Source of the DNA: an uncultured Lachnospiraceae bacterium
Lineage (GTDB): Bacteria; Bacillota; Clostridia; Lachnospirales; Lachnospiraceae
Length of the DNA stretch: 6,838 bases
Direction: 5' to 3'
Assembly (NCBI GenBank): GCA_947594085.1
Contig: CANQEB010000131.1
Span: 1 to 6,838 of the forward strand
Both the position numbers and the translations under genes were made by a program. Numbering within the stretch: the stretch's first letter is position 1; every line of letters begins with the position of its first letter. Below are positions 1 through 6,149 of this stretch, one piece after another. The notes beneath the pieces are model-generated. The model was not told the DNA's origin. It was given only the letters and a program-made list of their open reading frames with translations, and made no database searches.

Positions 1-69
1 CTATATCCTTCCCACTACCGGGCGGATTCGGGACTTTCACCCGTTAGAAACGTGCGCCGCCGGGCGCAC
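1..69 (-). mobile_element. Group II intron, 5' end only (probably class IIC), continues beyond the left edge
   Basis: On the minus strand the sequence from position 69 begins GTGCGCCCGGC, which fits the GUGYG start of bacterial group II introns. About 26 bases further in comes CGGGTGAAAGTCCCG (29-43), the conserved short stem near the start of intron domain I. From memory, the structurally characterised IIC intron of Oceanobacillus iheyensis opens in a very similar way (GUGUGCCCGGC, then GGGUGAGAGUCCCG). The intron begins nine bases after the stem of a Rho-independent terminator in the same orientation, which is the hallmark target of class IIC introns. A self-splicing RNA with a reverse transcriptase/maturase gene would be expected to the left, but domains II-VI and any such gene lie outside the window. 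Identification as a group II intron is fairly firm. The class is inferred from the target site and the opening bases. Confidence 0.78.
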
Positions 70-72
70 TAC

Positions 73-119
73 AAAAAAGCTGCCGCAAAACAGCTTCTAA
101 AAGACTATTTTGCAGCAGC
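73..119 (-). terminator. Rho-independent terminator of the secreted-protein gene
   Basis: On the minus strand GCTGCTGCAAAATAG (119-105) pairs with CTGTTTTGCGGCAGC (93-79) to give a 15-base-pair stem with two G-U wobbles. The 11-base apex can close further with CTT/AAG. Six T residues (78-73) follow the stem directly. The stem begins 36 bases after the stop codon of the secreted-protein gene, so it very likely ends that transcript. The group II intron begins three bases after the T tract. Confidence 0.9.
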
Positions 120-155
120 ACAGATTATATTTCCAAACTTTTCAGGGTATTCTCT

Positions 156-980
156 TTATTTCCAGACGACAGAATACACCGCACTATAGGACTTCTTCAT
201 GTATCCAGCGGCCCGGTTCACCTTGATGTAGTATGTACCCGGTTTCACCTTCAGATCCCCGACCACTGCCCCGTACCTGGTCTGTACCGTCTTCTTGGCC
301 GCCTCGTCATCTTTGAGATCTCCTATTTTGATGCCCGCGCTGTAACTCGGGCCATACAAGGTGAAGCTCACTTTGCCGTCACCCTCGGCCGAAATTCCCA
401 GGTTGAGCACCTTGCTTCTCGTCACTGTGAATCGGTACCAATCGGATTTCCCTGGCTTCTCTCCCATACCGATGATTCCGTAAGCTCTCTTCCCGGCGCT
501 GAGTGCTTTGGCCCTTATTCTGGTCGCTCCACCCTGATCTGTAATCTTGACATCATTCGTCTTAGCTGCTGCAGCCACCAAAATCACATAGCGTCCAATA
601 CCGGAAGTCTTGATATAGTAGGTTCCCTTTGTCAATGCGTACCGCGCATAGGTACTGTTCGACTCCGAACCTGTATATCTGACATACTGTGGTTTACTTT
701 CCAGCTTTTTCTTTTTACTGTTGCACAGTGTCACGTTAACGCCATATCCTCCGTCTTTTACACCCGTCACCAATGCAAACGAGGACTTCTTCACTTTGAA
801 TTTGTGATAGACAGTCGGAGTGCCGCTCCACTGCCCCTCATAAATAAAGACGCCGTCATTCTTCTGCATTGACACCGTTTTCGTGGCCGCTGACACACTC
901 ATCCCACACAGAAGCGCCGTCAGCATTGTCAATACAAACAGCCCCAAAAATCTGCGTCTCCAGAATCCTTTTCTTTCCAT
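156..980 (-). CDS. Secreted protein with two related beta-sandwich-like domains, function unknown
   Basis: A 274-residue exported protein that I cannot assign to a named family. The N-terminus carries basic residues (RKGFWRRR), a hydrophobic stretch at about 11-27, and a likely signal peptidase I site after VSA (residue 31). C25 lies in ALLC, which is not a good lipobox, so lipoprotein anchoring is unlikely. The mature part seems to hold two copies of one domain, at about 55-137 and 178-273. In each, a segment like YHKFKVKKSSFAL (58-70) or WYRFTVTRSKVLNL (181-194) leads to an identical GTYYIK strand (119-124 and 248-253). The pattern recalls PPC-like (pre-peptidase C-terminal) beta-sandwich domains found on secreted Clostridial proteins, but this is a resemblance only. 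No catalytic motif, sorting signal or membrane anchor is visible at the C-terminus. The ATG start has a good AAAGGAG site (989-995) eight bases upstream. Promoter and terminator flank it, so it is a one-gene unit. Confidence 0.85.
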   Translation of the reverse strand: MERKGFWRRRFLGLFVLTMLTALLCGMSVSAATKTVSMQKNDGVFIYEGQWSGTPTVYHKFKVKKSSFALVTGVKDGGYGVNVTLCNSKKKKLESKPQYVRYTGSESNSTYARYALTKGTYYIKTSGIGRYVILVAAAAKTNDVKITDQGGATRIRAKALSAGKRAYGIIGMGEKPGKSDWYRFTVTRSKVLNLGISAEGDGKVSFTLYGPSYSAGIKIGDLKDDEAAKKTVQTRYGAVVGDLKVKPGTYYIKVNRAAGYMKKSYSAVYSVVWK

Positions 981-1061
981 TTGTTTTTCTCCTTTCTGTT
1001 GTGCATAAGCAATATAAAATTTTTCGCAGTCTTCTGATGTTTTATCCGATACTACTCAAAT

Positions 1062-1090
1062 ATTATATACACTATATCAAAATTTGTCTA
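1062..1090 (-). promoter_or_regulatory. Sigma-A-type promoter for the secreted-protein gene
   Basis: On the minus strand TAGACA (1090-1085, five of six matches to TTGACA) is followed after exactly 17 bases by a perfect TATAAT (1067-1062). Transcription would begin near 1055, leaving a leader of about 75 bases that ends in the AAAGGAG ribosome site. The promoter lies 30 bases past the stop of the upstream carboxypeptidase gene. No convincing terminator separates the two genes, so some read-through is possible. Confidence 0.8.
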
Positions 1091-1119
1091 TTCTTTTTAA
1101 GCTGGCATGGTCACAAATG

Positions 1120-2385
1120 TTAAATCAACGCCATCTCAAGTATTTCCCGCAGACAGTACAGATAATTCCGCTCTAGCACTAGTTCTGACGTCACGACCGG
1201 ATACGTGGCGTATACCTCTCCGTCAATCACACACTGAACTGTCCCCACCTGCTGCTCCTTCGCGACCGGAGCCTCCAGCGAATGCATGAGCTCCACGTGC
1301 GTCTCAACCATTTCCTCCGGCTGCATCAAAACCCGCGTTCGGTTTTCGCTTTCAACATTTTCTGCCCCCAACGCAGTTTTCATTCCTGTATCGCTTTCGT
1401 TTCCCGGCTCAGTATCCGCTTTTGCCTTGACTTCAATCTGCACGCTCTCCTTCTGCCCATCCATCACCGGAAGCTGTGTAGTCTTCAGGGTTGGAATCCC
1501 AATCTCTCTCACCTCATAATTCTCAAGTCCATAATTCATCAATTTTTTCGTATCTACCCACTTGTAACCCTTATGACTTGGCCAACCGCAGGCAAGCAGA
1601 GCGACAATCAACAGCTTGCCATCCTTTTCAAGCGCTCCGACATAACAGTATCCGGCCTTTGCGGTAAAGCCGGTCTTCCCGGACAACGCCCCGTCCATAA
1701 TCTGCAGGAGCGCATTATGATTTGTACAACCGTAGCTCCTATTGCCCGCAACATTCGTAAACGTGCAGGACGGCGTCCGCGTAGTTTCCAGAAATTCCGC
1801 CGCCTTCGGCGACTGCGTCAGGCAGTAGCGCATGACCATCGCGAGCTCCCGCGCCGTGGTACGGTGCTCCCCTCCCTCATCCTGCGCGTCCAATCCGTTT
1901 GGAGTGACATAGTGAGTCTGTGTGCAGCCTATTTCCTGCGCCTTTGCATTCATCTTCTCCGCAAAGCCTTCCACACTCCCGCCGACCGTTTCCGCGATAC
2001 AGACTGCCGAGTCATTGTGCGATTCAAGCATAAGGGAACAGAGGAGGTCCTTCAGATAGAACATGTCTCCCTGCACCATCCCCAGCTTCACCTTCGGCTG
2101 GGATGCCGCATTCTCCGACACCGTACAGACTGTGTCCAGCTCTGCATCCTCCAGGGCAATAATGCATGTCATAATCTTGGTTGTGCTCGCCATCGGCAGT
2201 TCCGCCTGTTCTTCTTTCCCATAAAGAACACGCCCGCTGCCACCGTCCATCAGGACGGCACTGCGGGCGTAAAGTCCCAAATCTTCTTGCGCCACAACCG
2301 TCGATGTGCTCAAAAAAGGCAAACCAATTAAAATACATAGCAGAAATTTCGGAACAATATTTTGTATTATACGGCCACTCAACAC
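1120..2385 (-). CDS. D-alanyl-D-alanine carboxypeptidase (peptidase S11), DacB/DacF-like
   Basis: Penicillin-binding DD-carboxypeptidase of family S11, which removes the terminal D-Ala from peptidoglycan pentapeptides outside the membrane and so limits cross-linking. All three active-site motifs are visible: S67-T-T-K70 with the nucleophile serine, S122-H-N124, and K237-T-G239. A hydrophobic segment at about 12-30 (VPKFLLCILIGLPFLS) acts as the export signal. The catalytic domain spans about 36-285. A PBP5-type C-terminal beta domain follows, interrupted by an acidic, probably flexible stretch at about 320-350. The last residues (YLYCLREILEMALI) could form a short membrane-associating helix. 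The start is GTG at 2385-2383 with a weak AGAGAG site (2397-2392) six bases upstream; no ATG lies near it. It follows scpB by 77 bases. In Bacillus subtilis the sporulation enzyme dacB lies just beyond scpA-scpB, which suggests but does not prove a sporulation or cortex role here. Confidence 0.93.
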   Translation of the reverse strand: MLSGRIIQNIVPKFLLCILIGLPFLSTSTVVAQEDLGLYARSAVLMDGGSGRVLYGKEEQAELPMASTTKIMTCIIALEDAELDTVCTVSENAASQPKVKLGMVQGDMFYLKDLLCSLMLESHNDSAVCIAETVGGSVEGFAEKMNAKAQEIGCTQTHYVTPNGLDAQDEGGEHRTTARELAMVMRYCLTQSPKAAEFLETTRTPSCTFTNVAGNRSYGCTNHNALLQIMDGALSGKTGFTAKAGYCYVGALEKDGKLLIVALLACGWPSHKGYKWVDTKKLMNYGLENYEVREIGIPTLKTTQLPVMDGQKESVQIEVKAKADTEPGNESDTGMKTALGAENVESENRTRVLMQPEEMVETHVELMHSLEAPVAKEQQVGTVQCVIDGEVYATYPVVTSELVLERNYLYCLREILEMALI

Positions 2386-2462
2386 GATTTACTCTCTATA
2401 TTTAAGTTCTTTTTCAATGCATATGCCGGGATATGATGTTTTAGAATGATCACCACGATTTT
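2386..2462. other. scpB-to-carboxypeptidase gap, no clear signal
   Basis: These 77 bases are AT-rich. On the minus strand a 5-bp repeat (CATAT/ATATG around CCCGGC) is too weak for a terminator, and TTGAAA has no matching -10 box at a proper distance. The downstream carboxypeptidase is therefore most simply read through from scpB, but an unrecognised sporulation-sigma promoter cannot be excluded. Confidence 0.4.
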
Positions 2463-3032
2463 TCAGACATTCAGCTTCATCTGAATTTCTTCCTCAGCCT
2501 CAGCCTTGAAGTCCTCGATTTGCACCGGGTTCATCTCCGGCAGCTCGTCCAGCGAATGCATACCGAAATGGCGCAGAAAATCCTCCGTCGTCCCGAACAA
2601 CAACGGACGGCCCGGCGCATCCAGACGGCCAAGCTCCTTCACGAGATTATATTCGATTAGCTTGTTCACCGCGTGATCGCATTTAACACCGCGAATCTTC
2701 TCGATCTCCAGCCTCGTGATCGGCTGCTTGTACGCGATGATCGAAAGTGTCTCCATGACCACATCCGTGAGTACTGGTCTGCGCGGCTGCTTCGCAACGC
2801 GGATCAAATACTCATACAACTCACTCTTTGTGCAAAGCTGATAGGAATCCTCCAGCTCCATGATCTGTATGCCCCGGTCCTCTTCCCGGTAGCGTTCCAT
2901 CATGTGGTAGATGATTTTTCTTGTTGTCTCCTTATCCTGTCCAATCGCATTCGCAATCTTCTCGATCTCGACAGAATCTCCAACTGCAAACAGGATCGCC
3001 TCAATCGCGGCCTCTGCCTCTCTTCTCTCCAC
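2463..3032 (-). CDS. scpB: Segregation and condensation protein B
   Basis: ScpB is the accessory subunit of the SMC-ScpAB condensin. It dimerises, binds the linker of the ScpA kleisin, and helps compact and segregate newly replicated chromosomes at the nucleoid. The 189-residue length is normal. The two winged-helix domains fall at about 1-85 and 90-165. Family signatures are plain: LSIIAYKQPITRLEIEKIRG (residues 96-115) in the second winged helix and GRLDAPGRPLLFGTTEDF (135-152). An acidic tail (about 162-185) follows, as is common. The start is GTG at 3032-3030, chosen because GGAG (3043-3040) lies seven bases upstream and the encoded N-terminus ERREAEAAIEAILFAVGDS matches the usual start of the family. 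The partner scpA lies upstream, but the 85-base gap is larger than the overlap or near-contact often seen. The smc gene is not in the window. Confidence 0.96.
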   Translation of the reverse strand: MERREAEAAIEAILFAVGDSVEIEKIANAIGQDKETTRKIIYHMMERYREEDRGIQIMELEDSYQLCTKSELYEYLIRVAKQPRRPVLTDVVMETLSIIAYKQPITRLEIEKIRGVKCDHAVNKLIEYNLVKELGRLDAPGRPLLFGTTEDFLRHFGMHSLDELPEMNPVQIEDFKAEAEEEIQMKLNV

Positions 3033-3117
3033 GTGTATTCTCCATTTCTTAAAAATATATATGACAAAACTAGTTCTGACTCGTGTTTCATCTGAGCAAT
3101 GTCGGATAGCAGATTAC
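3033..3117. other. scpA-scpB gap, AT-rich, no promoter or terminator recognised
   Basis: The 85 bases include a run of alternating T and A (about 3053-3062) and a short ACTAGT palindrome. No -35/-10 pair at 16-18 bases and no hairpin followed by T residues could be found on the minus strand. scpB is therefore probably read from the upstream transcript, without translational coupling to scpA. Confidence 0.45.
3040..3043 (-). promoter_or_regulatory. Ribosome binding site that fixes the GTG start of scpB
   Basis: GGAG on the minus strand lies seven bases before GTG at 3032. An ATG that overlaps this site (3046-3044) opens a different frame and would not give ScpB, so the GTG is the supported start. 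Confidence 0.7.
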
Positions 3118-3900
3118 TTAGTCATAATCCTGATCAAGTGCCAGTTCCGCGCCTTCCTTCCCCGTATAGGAGATTCGAATATCCGCAAATGTCTCGTCCT
3201 GTTCCACCTCGACCGTTCCTTCTTTCATCAGCTCCAAAAGTGTCAGAAAGGTCACAATCGTGTACATTTTTCCTTTCCTGAGCGTCAAAAGCTCCCGGAA
3301 CGTGCATTTTTTTCGTCCTGTTATGTACCGTCCTACGAAGCGCATCGTCTCGGTCAGGTCAACTTCCTCACGTTTGACGCTCCCGAACTTGCTCCGAACC
3401 GGATCGATTCGATTCTCCTGGCGCTTTAGAAGCTCCTGAAACAATGCATGCAGCTTATTTAACGTCAACCCGTCCAATAATTCTTCCACATCTATCGGCT
3501 CCTGATACGCCAGCACTTCTTCCGGCATACTTGCCTCCTTGTATAGATGTAGCGCAGCGCCGTCCTGGCGTTCTCGCAGCTCGTAAGACATGTATTTGTA
3601 CATCTTGTATTCGAGGAGCTTCTGAACCAATTCTTCCCTCGGATCGATCTCCTCGCCTTCCTCCGTCACCTCCGGCGGCAGAAGCATTCGCGACTTGATG
3701 TCAAGCAACGTAGCCGCCATAACAAGAAATTCACTCATCACATCGAGGCTTTCTGCCGGCAATTCAGAAATGTACTCCATATATTGATCCGTAATCTCGA
3801 CAATCGGAATATCATAAATACTGACCTTGTTCTTTTCAATCAGATGCAAAAGTAAATCCAATGGACCCTCAAACACCTGAAGCTTCACCGGTATTCCCAT
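3118..3900 (-). CDS. scpA: Segregation and condensation protein A (kleisin)
   Basis: ScpA is the kleisin that bridges the two SMC heads and recruits ScpB, closing the condensin ring used in chromosome organisation and segregation. The 260-residue length is typical. The N-terminal SMC-neck binding region carries the family signature FEGPLDLLLHLIEKNKVSIY (residues 10-29), followed by IPIVEITDQY and the helix FLVMAATLLDIKSRMLLPP (58-76). The middle (about 77-180) is acidic and variable and should wrap around the ScpB dimer. The C-terminal winged helix that binds the SMC cap is seen at about 200-245 (ELLTLRKGKMYTIVTFLTLLEL and onward to FADI). The ATG at 3900 is preceded by GAGGA (3911-3907) at six bases. 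Only 20 bases separate it from the metallophosphoesterase stop, so the two are almost certainly co-transcribed. Confidence 0.97.
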   Translation of the reverse strand: MGIPVKLQVFEGPLDLLLHLIEKNKVSIYDIPIVEITDQYMEYISELPAESLDVMSEFLVMAATLLDIKSRMLLPPEVTEEGEEIDPREELVQKLLEYKMYKYMSYELRERQDGAALHLYKEASMPEEVLAYQEPIDVEELLDGLTLNKLHALFQELLKRQENRIDPVRSKFGSVKREEVDLTETMRFVGRYITGRKKCTFRELLTLRKGKMYTIVTFLTLLELMKEGTVEVEQDETFADIRISYTGKEGAELALDQDYD

Positions 3901-3920
3901 ACCTCTTCCTCATTTCGTTC

Positions 3921-4739
3921 TTATATATAGTCCAGCACGACGAGTTCCGGCGGATTGTTAATACGGAGCGGAATGGAATGACTCCCAAGTCCTGCGCTCA
4001 CCACCATCTGTTTTCCGCCTCGTTTAAAAATACCGCGATCATACTTCGGAAACAATCGAAATTGTGGCGTAATTACCCCTCCAAGATACGGCAGACGCAC
4101 AATGCCCCCATGCAGGTGTCCTGCAAGCGTCAGATCCGCGCCCCAGGCCGCATACGCTTCAAAATATATCGGATGGTGAACCAGCAGAATGTTGTAGCGC
4201 TCTTTATCCGGCTCTCCGAGAAGTTCTGTGATCTGGGCAGCCGTCAACTCATATTTTCGAAATCGTCTATAACACTGCCACGGGAGTTCCAGTCCCCAGA
4301 CCGTGACCGGCATCCTATGAATGTCAATCCGCTCACAGGAGTTTTTCAATAAATGAACACCGAAGCTCTGAATCGCCTCGAAAAAATGCTCTCCGTCGCC
4401 GCCGTACACCTCGGCATAATGTCGCACTTTGTACTCGTGATTCCCTTCTACATAGTAAACCGGGTACTGCTTTGTCAATTCATCCATCAGCGCCAGTGCC
4501 ACATCCATTTGAGGCTCATTTGTTGAGACAAGCATATCCCCCGTCACAAAAACAGCCTCGGGCTTCTCACTTCGGATTGCCTGCAACAGTACACTGTTTC
4601 CATCCCCATATGACACATTGTGGAGATCGCTCAACAATATTGCAGAAAACGGCTGTTGCAGACTTCTTAAGTCATCACTCATCCGTATCCGATATCTTGT
4701 CAATTTGAATTCCGACATGGTACCTTCCGCCTCTTCCAT
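3921..4739 (-). CDS. Metallophosphoesterase, calcineurin-like, YkuE/YaeI type
   Basis: Binuclear-metal phosphoesterase. The full metal-binding set is visible: D38-L-H40, G67-D68, G99-N-H-E102, H188 in VHHP, and G207-H-L-H210-G. The order and spacing match the calcineurin-like superfamily, and the overall layout fits the YkuE/YaeI branch, for which lipid-A-like or UDP-sugar pyrophosphate substrates have been discussed without general agreement. I do not assign a substrate. No signal peptide, twin-arginine motif or membrane segment is present, so it should be cytoplasmic, unlike Bacillus subtilis YkuE, which is a Tat substrate. The ATG at 4739 has only a weak ribosome site. The ATG at 4718 (residue 8, MSEFKLTRYRIR) is an equally good start, with AGAGGCGGAAGG just upstream. 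It lies 46 bases after dacF and 20 before scpA. Confidence 0.92.
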   Translation of the reverse strand: MEEAEGTMSEFKLTRYRIRMSDDLRSLQQPFSAILLSDLHNVSYGDGNSVLLQAIRSEKPEAVFVTGDMLVSTNEPQMDVALALMDELTKQYPVYYVEGNHEYKVRHYAEVYGGDGEHFFEAIQSFGVHLLKNSCERIDIHRMPVTVWGLELPWQCYRRFRKYELTAAQITELLGEPDKERYNILLVHHPIYFEAYAAWGADLTLAGHLHGGIVRLPYLGGVITPQFRLFPKYDRGIFKRGGKQMVVSAGLGSHSIPLRINNPPELVVLDYI

Positions 4740-4770
4740 CGTTATTCTTTACCGTATTCCCTGTGATTCT

Positions 4771-4800
4771 CGCTGGATTTCCTCTCTACAAAACCCAGCG
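4771..4800 (-). promoter_or_regulatory. RNA hairpin enclosing the dacF stop codon
   Basis: On the minus strand CGCTGGGTTT (4800-4791) pairs with AAATCCAGCG (4780-4771) over ten base pairs with one G-U wobble, leaving a 10-base loop that contains the dacF stop codon TAG (4788-4786). The wobble pair would be an A-C mismatch in plus-strand RNA, which favours the minus transcript. No T tract follows, so it is not a standard Rho-independent terminator. It could instead protect the mRNA 3' end, mark a processing site, or reduce coupling to the next gene. Confidence 0.5.
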
Positions 4801-6018
4801 TTCCCACATTTCGCCAAGATAATCCAGATACCCCGCTTTTTCCACGGCATGCACCGTGACGATCGGGACACTGCCTATCTCTTTTCCATTCAGCGTGTAC
4901 ACATATTCTCCTACCTGCGCCCCCTGCTCAAGTGGAGCTTTGATCTCGTCCTTCCATCGAATTTCTTTCTCGATCCTGGAAAAGTCTTCATTCTCTGTAC
5001 TCAGATAAGAAAATCCATTCGCGTATTGCACATCGACAAGCGGCTGCGCCGCCCCGCGCACCGTGATTTGCGGAAGCTTTTCCATCGCATCATCATGGTA
5101 CAGAGTACAGCAGGCAAAACCATAGCCCAGAATCTTGGCAGCCTCCGCGAACCGCGTCTTGGAATCCGGTGCCGTCATGATCGCGCCGACCAGGCGGATT
5201 CCGTTTCGCTGTGCCGTTGCACTCAGACAATACTTCGCATAGCTGGTACTCCCGGTCTTCAACCCATCGCAACCGTCAAAGGCGCGCAGCAGCTTGTTCG
5301 TGTTCGTCAGGGTAAAGGTGCTGCTCCCCTTCGCAGTCACATGCGTAATGTCCTCCATCCAGATCTTGGAGTAATCTGTCACTTGTGGGAAATGCTCCAG
5401 CAGCTCTCGCGACATCAGCGCCACGTCGCGCGCTGTCGTATAATGCTCCGTAGAATCCGTCAGCCCACAACAGTCTACGAAATGTGTATTCACCATGCCG
5501 AGCTCAGCGGCCCTCTCATTCATCCGCGCGACAAACGCCTCCTCCGAACCGGCAATGTGTTCCGCCATCGTCACCGCCGCATCATTTCCTGAAGCGATGA
5601 TGATACATTTCAGAAGTGTCTCAACTGTCTGAGTCTCGCCCTCCTCGAGAAACACCTGAGAGCCGCCCATTGATTTTGCGTGCGCACTCGTTGTCACCTG
5701 TTCGTCGAGCGTCAGCCGGCCTTCCTCAAGCGCCTCAAAGATCAGAAGAACCGTCATGACCTTCGTGACACTCGCCGGATGCACCTTCGTATCCGCATCC
5801 TTCTCAAAGAGCACAGTCCCCGTAGACACTTCCATCACAAGCGCGTGCGGTGTCTGCAGCTCCAGCACGGCCGTCTGGGACTGCGCAGCCGCATCTGTAT
5901 TATCCTGCGCGGTCTCCGCCGTCTGGGCACCTGCTGCTTCCTCTGCCCGAATCTGTGTCGCCCACACTGGCGCCGCCAGCATCCATACCGCCATCAAACA
6001 GCATATTAGTCTTTTCAT
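4786..6018 (-). CDS. dacF: D-alanyl-D-alanine carboxypeptidase (peptidase S11), DacF-type
   Basis: Secreted low-molecular-weight penicillin-binding protein that trims the terminal D-Ala of the peptidoglycan stem peptide. The active-site triad of motifs is complete: S83-V-T-K86, S143-G-N145 and K254-T-G256. A clear signal peptide (KRLICCLMAVWMLAAPVWA) should be cut after residue 20 or 25. A low-complexity Ala/Gln/Thr linker follows (about 26-52) before the catalytic domain (about 53-300). The PBP5-type C-terminal beta domain spans about 310-392, and the end (AGYLDYLGEMWERWVL) looks like the amphipathic helix that ties such enzymes to the outer membrane face. Length (410) is normal for the family. 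The ATG at 6018 has a modest AGGGA site (6032-6028) nine bases upstream. The symbol is assigned by family resemblance. Dedicated sporulation expression, as for Bacillus subtilis DacF, cannot be shown from this sequence. Confidence 0.93.
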   Translation of the reverse strand: MKRLICCLMAVWMLAAPVWATQIRAEEAAGAQTAETAQDNTDAAAQSQTAVLELQTPHALVMEVSTGTVLFEKDADTKVHPASVTKVMTVLLIFEALEEGRLTLDEQVTTSAHAKSMGGSQVFLEEGETQTVETLLKCIIIASGNDAAVTMAEHIAGSEEAFVARMNERAAELGMVNTHFVDCCGLTDSTEHYTTARDVALMSRELLEHFPQVTDYSKIWMEDITHVTAKGSSTFTLTNTNKLLRAFDGCDGLKTGSTSYAKYCLSATAQRNGIRLVGAIMTAPDSKTRFAEAAKILGYGFACCTLYHDDAMEKLPQITVRGAAQPLVDVQYANGFSYLSTENEDFSRIEKEIRWKDEIKAPLEQGAQVGEYVYTLNGKEIGSVPIVTVHAVEKAGYLDYLGEMWERWVL

Positions 6019-6026
6019 TGAAACCC

Positions 6027-6066
6027 GTCCCTGAATTCTCTCTATAAACTATATTAAAGCAGGGAC
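6027..6066 (-). promoter_or_regulatory. Inverted repeat in the dacF leader covering its ribosome site
   Basis: GTCCCTG (6066-6060) and CAGGGAC (6033-6027) are perfect seven-base inverted arms separated by 26 bases. The second arm contains the AGGGA that serves as ribosome site for dacF. In an RNA started upstream, for example by read-through from the cardiolipin synthase gene, the arms could pair and hide this site. A transcript started between the arms would lack the first arm. This is inference; the repeat could also be a protein-binding operator. Confidence 0.4.
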
Positions 6067-6068
6067 AA
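6041..6068 (-). promoter_or_regulatory. Weak promoter candidate for dacF
   Basis: TTGTCC (6068-6063) and TATAGA (6046-6041) are spaced by 16 bases on the minus strand, each with four of six consensus matches. Transcription would begin near 6034 with a leader of about 16 bases that still includes the AGGGA ribosome site. The match is poor, so a different sigma factor or read-through from the upstream gene is also possible. Confidence 0.3.
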
Positions 6069-6149
6069 ATTCATGCATACACCTTCCTGTACCTGTCTGT
6101 GCGAACACCCTCCGCCGGCTCTGTATCAACACACGCCCGGGCAAACCGC

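Noticed and set aside
21..31. Alternative reading of 1-69 as a protein-coding end or a repeat
   Set aside because: No sensible frame or repeated unit is visible, while the GTGCG start, the GGGTGAAAGTCCC element and the terminator position together fit a group II intron.
1001..1060. A riboswitch in the leader of the secreted-protein gene
   Set aside because: The leader is only about 75 bases, AT-rich, and shows no conserved aptamer motif or competing stem.
1282..2331. A 349-codon open frame on the plus strand
   Set aside because: It lies entirely antisense to the carboxypeptidase with intact S11 motifs; its translation is rich in H, R, L and C without any recognisable domain, as expected for a shadow frame.
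2900..3091. A 63-codon minus-strand frame beginning with ATG in the scpA-scpB gap
   Set aside because: Most of it overlaps the start of scpB in another frame, and the translation past the gap is arginine-rich shadow sequence; it has no ribosome site of its own.
4618..5592. A 324-codon open frame on the plus strand
   Set aside because: It is antisense to dacF and the phosphoesterase start, has an arginine- and histidine-rich composition and no domain, and would need to cross two well-supported genes.
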